Positions 48,961 through 58,695 of a stretch of DNA of 64,000 nucleotides are shown here, piece after piece. Both the position numbers and the translations under genes were made by a program. Below the pieces are notes generated by a model. That model was not told the DNA's origin, made no database searches, and was given only the letters and a program-made list of their open reading frames with translations. This DNA is from Crossaster papposus (Eukaryota > Echinodermata > Asteroidea > Velatida > Solasteridae): assembly GCA_037893245.1 (NCBI GenBank), contig JBAIAA010000810.1, forward strand, positions 1 to 64,000, written 5' to 3'. Within the stretch, counting starts at the first letter, position 1; the number at the start of each line of letters is the position of its first letter.

Positions 48961-51900
48961 CCGGGAATGTACAAAAACCGAGTGCCCCGCACTGCCGGGC
49001 GGTAGCGGGGACTGGCCGGGACAATCACGCTGGGCCAATTGTACATCCCCGGCTACGTCCCCGCTAGTCCCGGGTCCCCCAGGGCCGGGACTACAATTGA
49101 CAAGTGCATAACAAGTGCATAATGAGCATGTGACAGCATACACGTGTCTTATCAAACGAACACTTGTTTTCTAGTAAGTGCTCAAAAACAGTACAGACGC
49201 CCCTAAATAATTTGTCCATTAACATGAGACAACAGAGATGCAATAAGAGAAGAAAAATAAGTGGAATGTACCATCGCTTGAAGGCATATGGCAAAATGCA
49301 CAAACAGTGCCCATCGTAAAGTCAAGGTTTTTTATAGTAAGCTGCACTTTGAGCTCACACTACTGACAACCAAACCTGTTGGCAATTAAGTCTTGGAGTA
49401 TGCTGGCTATCAAGATGAGACGCTAGGATGGTGTTTACTCTTCAGAATTTTGTTGAGCTATCACCAGTAGATCCAGCTTTGTCAAGTATTCAATCGGCAA
49501 ATATTTTGAAGTAATGCAGATTGGTCTAAAACGGGAATCGCTTTTACACCAAACAGTTTGGTTCTGATTGGTTTAGCACATGTTTCTGCCAATATGTGCT
49601 CTAAACACAGTCATTTTCTTACTCATTTAGCACTTTTTTTACTCATTGAACTCTTCCATTGATTGATTTCCTAAATGTTTTACTCTAAATCAGTAACTCC
49701 CTTTGTATTCTTTGCTATCTAACAAAGTTTGGTAAATCACGATTGGACATTGTTTGCCCCAAAAGGAACCAAGATTAACTCATTGTTGGTTAATTAAGGT
49801 AACAATTTACCAACTATTTGGAAGAATTTGCCCAAGACTAGTGTAGGTAGTTGATATGTTCACCAGCACATACCAATTCTTTTGCCCAACTTTGCTTTTT
49901 TAAACAATGATTGCAACATTCATTTTTTCTTCTTCAAATCTTCATGTGTAAATCTTAATTGTTGTACTGAAATATACCTTCCTAAATATCCCTACATAAC
50001 CCTTCAAACCACCTGGGGCATTTTTGAAAATCAGGAAGGGTTTTAGATTCTATAAATTGACATCATTTTTGCACTGCATCTGTACAGAAGCTTTGGCAAG
50101 GTCATAGAAAAAAACCTTTAAAAAAACACTTCAAACTGTGCGTGCTTTCACCTTGCACAACTGCAGGCATTAGGCTGACACATACCCCAGTAGGAAACCT
50201 GTAGTCACGCACTGTCATTCCAAGGCACTACGTCTTTTTCCTTCTTGAGAAAAGCTGTCATGTTCTTATTGCACTCCTTAGTATACTTCTATTTTATACT
50301 TCTAGACAGAAGGCAAGTCAATGATCCAAGCTTTTTCTGGATTCTGACGTGCCTTTTCTTTAAGTTGTTCCCAAAACGTGCAAAATCTAAAATCGCACTT
50401 GTCTAAACATCTATGAACTAATAACCTTAGTTTTTTTCAGCAGCACCAAGGTAAAATATCTGAATACTTTTACTTTCCTTTTGATGTTTTCCCTACAAAA
50501 TGTTCACTGTCTTTTGTGTTATATTTTGCCTCCTGTTAATGGACCAGATGTAGGCACCAGATTGTACCATGGTTAGCCAAGGTTGCAAACCTAATTTGTC
50601 AAGTTGTCTCATATTTTAACATTCACTGTTCCTCAGGATAACAAGAATCACTGAACCATTTTGCCTCCTTCACTCACAAAAGCAGTTTAGATAATTGAGC
50701 AGATGATTTATTTTTCTGTTAAAATTTCACAATTATACTCCAGGTACAAATCTATTTTTTTTTAAACTGCCACGGTTCTCAATTTCAATGCTTTTAAAGT
50801 GTACGTGTGAAGCAGTGGTTTATTCAGTGACAGGTCACCGAGAGTGTATTGCACTTCCAAAGAAAATATTAACTGTTTGTAATTTGAAAAAGGTATTGCC
50901 CCGTTTTTGTATGTGTGCCCAAGTTCAATCAATTGTCAGATTGACACGCAATAACTTTAAAACTTGTTTGTGAGTAATTTTTTTAATTTTGGGGGGCTGT
51001 GTTAGCCCATATGGACCTAAGATACAAATGCGTTCAACTAATGCTATGTATTCAATTTTAGAGGGCCAATATTATATTTACACCCATTTTTAAATTTATT
51101 TTCATCACTGTTTGTGACCTCCTCTCCAAAAATGAGTCTGTTGCATAATACATTTTCACGTAAAGGACTCGGAGGTTATTTTTCTTTCAACAAATAATGT
51201 TTTGGTTTTAAGGAATTTGGTTTCTCCGACACCTATTTTTTTCAGAACTGATCGTTTGAAAAGGTTGTTTTGATCCCTAAAGTAGAACCATAGCATCTAA
51301 TGAAGCACTAAAATTATAAATCTTTTCTGTTGAAAGACATTTTTAATATAACTGAGAAAAAGCAAATATCAAACAATCGTAAAAGACCAATGTATTATAC
51401 TACAGAGTTGTACCATAATGTCAATAGAAAGCTTATTTCCTGCTCTTTTTGACCAACTGTAAAACTGTAAAAAAATTATTGTTAACACATCGGACTCATT
51501 TTTGCAGAGTGGGTCACATTTGGTGTTTGTCAATGACGAGTTGTATACACTATTAGTTACACTAGATTGCAGTATTAGTTACACTACATTAGTCGTTTGA
51601 ATTCGCCAAATCCACCTCATGAGAAACATGAATTTGTCAACGTTGTATGGAAATCCTCTTCAAGTTACCCGTAAAATTCACAACGAAAGGATAGCCAACA
51701 CGTCATACAAACACCAAATGTAGGAAAATATTGCTCTTTGACATAACAAAAGCAGAAATCTGTGATACTCAAACATGAACTTTAAAAACAAATTGAACCA
51801 AATGCCCCAACAAGACACAAACGAAAGCTTGCTAATGGTCCCCTTCATTTTCACAATACATTATCTCGCCCAAGTTACTGTAACAGTGTTCCCCGCGGAC

Positions 51901-52920
51901 TTTCCTTTTTGAAAAGAAAGAAAATACAAACTTGGACAAACGGTTGGGACAGCGTGTACCCAGACAATCATGGGGAGTGCGTTCAAATGTCCTGACAATG
52001 GAGACCTGTGAAAGTCTTTGATAGTCTGGGTGTCAAAATGGGGGAGTGTACTTGGAGTTTATTTTAGGCAAGGGTTCTCAGCATTTTCACAAGCTAAAGT
52101 CAAAGCATTGCTTGTGGCCAACGCTTCCCAGAGTGGCTGTGCTTCTAAAGTTACTTTAGTTTTTCTAGCTTGCGATCGAGCGCAATTAGCGCAACTGATT
52201 CAGTAGCCAACTGGAGTGTCAACAAGGGGTTTTCTCTGCAAGTAATCTCTGGCCAACTTCAACTTTTACTCCTGATTTTCTTGTAGTTCCAGAAAGATTC
52301 TGTGGCCTGCCAGTTTTGTGGTGTGTTCAGCCGATTGTGATAGTTACTGACTTATAGTTCCAGTGATCTCCACCTTCAAGTGTTGGCCCGTAACCAACTC
52401 GTTTGGGTGCACCTTGGTGTTGTGAAGACCTTCAATGTTTTAAACTAAGACACCGTGGTGTACTGTATGGTACTGACAACTACTGACTGTTGCACAGGTT
52501 GTCAAGTGACTTCTGATTTTATTTTGAGCTGCATGTACTGAGCATATTGTGCATTATGGACACGGGATAAGCCATACAAGTTAAACTCAACCCGTGCTCA
52601 CTGCTCTTATCTGAGACTAAACCCCCAAAACCGTGTGTTTTCTTTTAAGAGGAGACATAAGACAGCAACACCACACTCTTTGTGATGAATAAATCACTTG
52701 TGGCTGGGTTCGATAGTTGACTTGCAAGTTTACAAGTTCAGGAGTACATTTGTTTAAGACAAGTTACGGAATGAACTGTTGACAAACATTCTTCTTCTTG
52801 AAAATAACTACATGTGTACCTTGGTTTGTCCGTGTTTCACCTGGAGATAGCCCTAAGTAGAACTCTGGTCTAATTTGCATCGGAGTGGATGTTGACTGAA
52901 GTTTGGGTAACATTAAGACA

Positions 52921-53036
52921 ATGACGCTGTATGTGAAGTCTCAAGTGCGCCCTTCCCGTCGCATCCGAGGGACGGCGATGGTTGGCAACGGGGAAGGCAT
53001 CAAATGGAAGAATTATGGATTCATGTACAAGAAAGG
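52921..53036 (+). CDS. NAV: Candidate alternative first coding exon of a short NAV isoform
   Basis: An ATG at 52921 (A at -3) follows an in-frame TGA nine codons earlier (52894-52896). It opens a short basic reading frame: MTLYVKSQVRPSRRIRGTAM then VGNGEGIKWKNYGFMYKK. A donor AAAGG|GTAGGA after 53036 leaves two bases (GG), exactly the phase needed by the 55129 exon, so splicing gives Gly before IDDSSSISSG. The product would lack the CH domain and the central exon-9 region and start just before SISSGISDTI. A second ATG at 52978 has a better +4 G. No TATA box was recognised, and the transcription start is unknown. Short NAV/unc-53 isoforms from internal promoters are known in the family. The peptide itself I do not recognise. 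Confidence 0.55.
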
Positions 53037-55128
53037 GTAGGATACTTGTCTGTTTGTGTGTGTTCGCACACAGGAGGTATTACTGTATTTTAAATGAGCT
53101 ATATTAGGTTAGCATGAGTAAGATTCATCAATGTGGTGATAAATGAAAGATTTTTGCAGTTAAGATTTTTTTCTCAGAACTTTTGGTTGCTTGAGTTTAG
53201 AGGCTATCACACAATGAGACTTGGGGTAAAGTCATAGCGCCGTATATCTTCTGCGGATTGTCTAAAAAGGATTTTAAATTCAGTCTCTAAATGGATTTGA
53301 TGTTCAGGAATGTCTACTTATTCTTTTGGGTAATTCTTTGGATTTGTCAGTTGGCACCTTTTATTTCTTCTGAGTACACATTTTTGACGAATATTCCAGT
53401 TATACAATAAATGTATATCATCTCACACTGAGAGCAGCCAATGCCAGTGAAGACTAGAAAAAAAGAAAAAAACTTTGAAAATCTCAACCAACTTTCCCCT
53501 CAGCTTTCTAATGATTACCAATAGAGAGATTGCCAGCTGTGTTCGCTTTTTAAAGCGATATCTTTTAAATCTCCTCTAATCCCCCTAAGCCCTAAGGAAG
53601 AGATAAAGTGAATTGAAAGAACACAAGGTTCGAGTATTCCAGGGATAAGTTTTATTGTAACAGGTTTTATGCTGCATCTTTAGATGTGTGTATGATATTT
53701 GTAAGGAAGCTGGCTTTCTGTGGTGTTTGATTTTGATTTAATTTGGTTTGACTTTCTATCTAGTCATCAATTTCAAATGCTGCCTTCTTTCACCCGACAG
53801 TTTACTTTAAGTACGTGCTATTCAAGCTGAAAACATGACATGTTAACATTAAGTAATAAAAATGCTATGTATGTTGTGTAAACATTTTGGGTTTTTTTAA
53901 CTACAGACTTTACAACAAATGGTAAACAGGTAATGAGTAAAAACAGATAACCCTACAAATCATGTGCATGCATACCTGCCAAAAAACAATTGTAATGTTG
54001 TGCATTATTATACTGTTTGATCCACAGTCATCCTGACCTTGAAACTGTTAACTAAGGATGTTAGTCCTGTTACTATAATAACTGTTTCACCTTCAAATCA
54101 ATTTGTAAATCATAAAAAACACTTTTGTGCAATCCCTTCTATAAAATGCTGCATTCCTATTGTCAGCATCAGTGCAATCAGCAAGGTCATGTACCATTCG
54201 TCCTCCCAGGGGGGATATTGTTTATCCCCCTGGTGGTCAATTTGCTCTGACAAGCAGAAGTTTCAATACATGAAAAACGAACAATAAATCAAACAATTTA
54301 GGAAAAACTAACAAGAGGTATTTTTTTCTCTTTTCTGTACATCTTTGTAAAAAAAGAAACCTACCAAAACTAACAATCATGGATTTTTAGCTTATGCAGT
54401 TATTACAATTATGTAGTCATACAGGTCTTTTGTAAAAGAAATCTGTGTTTTCATGAATAGTAAATAATATTTCTGAAGATTTCATAATAAAATCGTTTGC
54501 ACACAAATAATTGTTAACATATTCCCTATGTGGCATGTACATGTACACACATCCACAAATTTGCATCCCTGTGGAGACAATTTTTGGACTGTCAAAATTA
54601 TCTTTAAAATGCTCCTATTTCAACCATAGTTAATTTCCTGTGTTGGAATTTGTACCAAATATACCCTATGACCTATTAGACTTGAGGCCCACTCACACCA
54701 GAAAATCTTACCCAAACTAGATATTTTGTTTCCAACTCTTCTCTACATTTGCAATTGCAGAATATTTTTGTTTATGCTGTAGAACCGACAAAAATATTGA
54801 GAGAAAAATGTATTACCTTGTGTTTTGATCCTTCGTGCTATAAAGTTATTTGGTTTCACAACGTATTTGTGGCACAGATATTTGCAGTGACTTTATAACA
54901 TTTGCATTTGTTGCCTTCTTGCACAGAGAGTGGCCTAAATGGATTGGAGAGTTGGTTATTACATTTAATAACAATGAAAGTGTTTGAAAGTATAAACTGC
55001 CTACTTATGCATGTAACGAAGCAATAAAGATCCCAGAAAGGGCCTTCTATCAAATGGCTCTATTAATTAAAACTGACATTTTGTATTCACTACTTTAAAT
55101 GACTCTGGTTTTGTTTTATCCATTGCAG

Positions 55129-57018
55129 TATTGATGACAGCAGCTCCATAAGCAGTGGGATAAGTGACACCATCGCTGAGATCAGCACCGACGAGAACAT
55201 CACTGGCTCTTCCATCAGCTGTTCCTCCTCCCAGGCCTCTTGCAACCTCCTCACCAGGGACGGCATCAAGCGAGGGCGTGCTTCTTCCGACGACAGTCGC
55301 TCACCGGGAAGCTCGGCCCGAAACTCTTGCGAATCCGGCAAGAATCTAGAGATCTTCGGCGACGGAGGGATACCCATCGACTGCAAATCCTCTCCTCAGA
55401 GGCGGGCCCTTGAAGAAGCGCGACGAAAAAATGGCGAGAATTCGCCTCGTAGGAATGCTCTGAATAAGAGTATACTGAAGGAGGGTACATGTGGTGGGCA
55501 GTCTCCTAAACGTAACGGTAACAGTAAGAACGGCAAAGGGAGTAAGAGTGATCAAAGTAAAGGCAAGAGGTCTAAGGGAGACACATGTAAGTCAGAAAGC
55601 CAAAAAGGACAGAGTAAGATGAGTGGTTATCCTGAGAGGGGGACACTTGCATCGCCGACGGGACGCAGTGGCATCCCACCACCACCTCCAAGTTGGCAGC
55701 GGAGCTTGGATCGTATTCAAGTCCGACATACGCAGGCTGCTCGGCATGCCGATCCCAGTCTCTCTCCAAGTTTGCCAAGGTCTAGAACTGGCGGGGTCAA
55801 GTATGAGAATGGCTCTGGGACACTGGATCGCAGAGGCGGTTCCAGAGTCAGCCAGAGGAATAAAGATGAACAGGAAATCCCCAGTGCTCAAGATGCAAGG
55901 AAGATGGTTGGCAGGGGAGCTCCAGGCATGCCTGGTTTTGGGTACCGACAAGCAGGAGCACCAGCGACTTCCAGCTCTGCATCCACTCCTGGCAGTAAGA
56001 CAGCCACCACACCTTCTAAGTCTGGCAACTTTGGATTCCCTGGAAGCAGCAGCAAGTCAGGCCGGGTAGGTGGCTCCCTCAGCGGCTCAGAGTCTGCTCC
56101 TGAGAGAGGTAGCATCCGTATGAAATCAGGCCAGAGAGCGGGGCAAAAACCAGGCCAGAAGACAAGCCCAACATCCCCTCCTGGCTGCAGTGCCAAGGCT
56201 GATGTGAATGCAAACACGGAAGCCAAGAGGAATCACAGAAACCAGGAGAAAATGGCGACAGGACTGCTGTCCCCAACTGGATCAGAATCTGGCAAACTCA
56301 AGATGGGAGGCAGCAAGACTAACCTTCCCACCAGCCCTTCTCTCAAGCAGCTCTTTGGCCGCAAACCAGAAGGTGCCAAGACTCCAGGAACTGCCTCCCA
56401 GGATACTATTATCTCAAACCCTCATGCAACCCTGGCCAAGCACGGAACTTCACCACCCCGCCACCCACCCACAACCACCCCAGGCCATTTTGCAGCCCCA
56501 GTCGGTACTCCCCGCCGATCCTCAACCAACATGTCGACAGACCTCTCTCTGACCAAGACCCCTTACTCCGATGCCTTACGCTACAGTGGCTACCTAAGCG
56601 ATAGCTATTCGGGAGCGCGTGACAGCGGTCTTGGGTCCCTCCACGCCGGTATGATGGGTCCTTATGCTCGGGCCAACATGCATCCCAGCTCCCTCTCAAC
56701 TCTAAACAGGTCCGAGAGTGGAAGCATGGAGTCTCTAGACTCTAACAACTCTAGCTCTCTATCCATGACAAGTCGCGCTACGAGTGAACGCTACGGCCTG
56801 ACCTCCCCCTCATCTAACGGCCCATCACCGCTTCACAGAGCACAGCCTGACAAGATGTTGAGCATCTCTCTCTCAGGAAAGGACAGCGAGGAGACAGCTT
56901 GGCTCCGAGCTAATGGTTACGCTACCACGACCGACGGGGCTCCCCCGCTATCACCAGCAAGCTCTACTGCCTCTCAGCCTGTCGGACAATTCTTTGCTAT
57001 ACCTGGAATGAGCCAAAG
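55129..57018 (+). CDS. NAV: NAV large exon: SISSGISDTI block, Lys/Ser-rich region, SGIP motif
   Basis: A 1890-bp exon. It begins (S)IDDSSSISSGISDTIAEIST, one of the most conserved navigator blocks (DDSSS-SSG-SDTIDN-STD in vertebrates). A lysine/serine-rich stretch follows (KRNGNSKNGKGSKSDQSKGK, about 55508-55570), then SGIPPPPPSWQ (SxIP candidate at 55667-55678), a long Ser/Gly/Pro basic region, LPTSPSLKQLFGRKPEG (like the vertebrate SPTFRRLFG block), SGYLSDSYSGARDSGLGSL, and AWLRANGYATTTDGAPPLSP near the end. The acceptor is TATCCATTGCAG at 55128 and the donor is CAAAG|GTAAAA at 57018/57019. The reading frame is open throughout, and it leaves two bases (AG). Confidence 0.96.
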
Positions 57019-57896
57019 GTAAAAACAACTACAGTATTTACTGTATTCATTGAATAATTTTTAAAAAAATCATAGATATTATGATATTTATTTTTGTTAA
57101 ATATTTTTCAAGATCTTATTTGTGGTTGTGAATTCTCAGACAAAGCAGTTGTAGCTGCTCGTGCAACACTCGTCTGTTTGTTCTTAGCAGTCAATTACTC
57201 CAACGCATTTCCACGATGCGTTCTGTAATGCGCCTTGACTGTCACGGCCGTTATCAGTCTCGGTCTCGGAGTCAGTGAGTTTGGCATCGTGCATGACACT
57301 CGCAACCGCATGATGCACCGGGATATGAGACACGGAAGAACAGAACAAGGATTACAATTTTGCATCTTGAGAAAATTGACATGATTACCTTTTTTTGTTA
57401 AGTTTAAATAGTCAATGAGCATGGCTAATGAGCAGATGTTATATAAAACAAAACTGCACAAAATGAGCTTCAAGAATTCGTCTTTACAGTCTTGCTATTA
57501 ACAAAGTAAACAAATTAAATTGGTAGAGTTTAAAAGCAGAAAATGTTGATTGCATTTGCATCTTGACTGCATAGTCTTCATTCTGACATGATGTATGTAT
57601 TTTGTTCCAGCAAGGCACATTGGTACTGAAAGTCTAAATCTGTAACAATCATCGTTGTCTACAGCATTTCCTTTGCACAAAAACTAAGGCCAGAACCAGA
57701 AATAACTGTTTTCTTTATTAAACTGGGCCTAAGGAGTGGGAGGAAAACAGGTTTAAGGCTCGCTCACTGAACATTTTGTTAGGAATACACTTGTTGAGAT
57801 TCACACTTAATACCGTCGCTTTATAACCAACAGCGAGCTTTGAAGCAGCAACTGAGATTCATTTTTGTATCATTTCTGTCCCCCTCTTCACACCAG
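57019..57896 (+). other. Intron (878 bp)
   Basis: No exon or repeat seen. It ends in the pyrimidine tract TTTCTGTCCCCCTCTTCAC before a CAGCAG acceptor. Confidence 0.85.
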
Positions 57897-58113
57897 CAGC
57901 TCTGCCATGGTGCGCTCCAACAGCATGTCAGCCAGCAGCTACACACAGGGTGCCTACAGCAACCCTCGTCTGCGTAACAACAGCGTCTCGCTAGACGAAC
58001 GTCAGAGGGTGGCGCTCAGCATGGGCACGTTCTGTCGGGATCAGGATAGCGAGTTGCATGGCTCCGCTCTGTCTCTGGCATCACAAGGCTCATCGCTGTA
58101 CGCTGCGATTCAT
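57897..58113 (+). CDS. NAV: NAV exon: RSNSM and GSALSLASQGSSLY block
   Basis: A 217-bp exon encoding (S)SSAMVRSNSMSASSYTQGAY through RNNSVSLDERQR, FCRDQDSELHGSALSLAS and QGSSLYAAIH. It aligns with the vertebrate NAV block MMRSNSIPA, SLEERPRA, SFRD, HGSSLSLVSSTSSLYS that precedes the first coiled coil. The acceptor is a tandem CAGCAG: use of the first AG (57896) or the second (57899) changes the protein by one Ser and keeps the frame. The donor is CAT|GTAAGT at 58113/58114. It ends on a codon boundary. The RSNS serine context is a plausible basophilic-kinase or 14-3-3 type site (inference). Confidence 0.95.
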
Positions 58114-58599
58114 GTAAGTCAGTGTTTGGCTTGGGAGAGGAGCAAAGATGAGATCCAGGTTTTTTAATTTCCTGCTCGTTGGTGTAAAAAGGATGATTCA
58201 GAGCAGATCTTTAGTTGTGACCATATAGATCTCTCTCAAAGATCGCCATCTTTGTAGGAGAATTGCAACTTTGTATTCCACGCAATCAATCAAGCGTTGT
58301 GCAGTGTGGAAAATGTTTCAAACGCGCGTGCTGAAAAATGTGTTCAAAATACGCTGTAGTTGATTTTGAGAGTCATTTGAGAGAGATTTATACAGAAAAC
58401 AAGTGATGGCTAGTAAAAAGTGAAAACTTAGATCTGAATAGAAACTCTAGCCAGCCATTACATGCTCAGTTTGAATTTCTTTCTATTTGGCTCTCTAAAA
58501 TTGCTCATAAGTTGTCATTGAAGAACAACAAACCTACATGTAATGATAATGACATCACAAAGTCATCTTTATTCCATATTTTTTGTCTTTACTTATCAG
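58114..58599 (+). other. Intron (486 bp)
   Basis: No feature seen beyond splice sites. The 3' end is T-rich (TTTTTTGTCTTTACTTATCAG-like). Confidence 0.85.
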
Positions 58600-58695
58600 C
58601 CGGATGATAAGGGCGGTGAAGTCCGTCGGTTGAAACGAGAATTGGACCGAGAACAAGAAAGAGTGGGCAACCTCTCCAATCAGCTCAACACAAAT
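58600..58695 (+). CDS. NAV: NAV exon: start of the first coiled coil
   Basis: A 96-bp exon encoding PDDKGGEVRRLKRELDREQE then RVGNLSNQLNTN. Heptad-type spacing of V/L residues and high charge mark the start of the navigator coiled coil (vertebrate QIHKLRRELVASQEKVATLTSQLSAN). The acceptor is ACTTATCAG at 58599 and the donor is AAT|GTAAGT at 58695/58696. Phase 0 on both sides. It is the last exon recognised; the rest of the coiled coils and the AAA+ ATPase must follow beyond 64000. Confidence 0.94.

Larger units (their letters stand above)
47583..49109. mobile_element. 1.5-kb element with 41-bp perfect TIRs and GC-rich subterminal repeats
   Basis: Positions 47583-47623 and 49069-49109 are perfect inverted repeats of 41 bp, beginning ATGCACTTGTCAATTGTAGT and ending at a CCCGGG. 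Similarity continues inward imperfectly for about 30 more bases. Inside the left end lie tandem units of about 55 bp (ACCGGGACAATAGCGGGGAC; GGGGTTGTACAA). Inside the right end lie units of 44-45 bp (GGGGCCGGGATCGTGCGGGG; TGCCCCGCA). The middle (about 47890-48790) is ordinary AT-rich sequence. No transposase is recognised, so this is a non-autonomous DNA element. The target duplication is unresolved. Confidence 0.85.
31143..55128 (+). other. Large intron (24 kb) with an internal candidate first exon
   Basis: Separates the CH-containing 5' half from the 3' half of the gene. It contains a dispersed repeat (33886-34046), a hairpin (37085-37149), a SINE copy (39662-39823), tandem duplications (36371-36510, 40908-41072, 42837-42950), a fold-back element (44010-44373), a tRNA-derived SINE (46145-46216), a GC-rich TIR element (47583-49109) and the candidate alternative first exon (52921-53036). 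Homopolymers lie at 34574-34583, 36640-36654, 40839-40852 and 43054-43072. I see nothing else gene-like. Confidence 0.8.

Noticed and set aside
48646..49155. 169-codon open frame on the - strand
   Set aside because: Same reason: it covers the 44-45-bp GC-rich repeat, and equally long frames exist on both strands.
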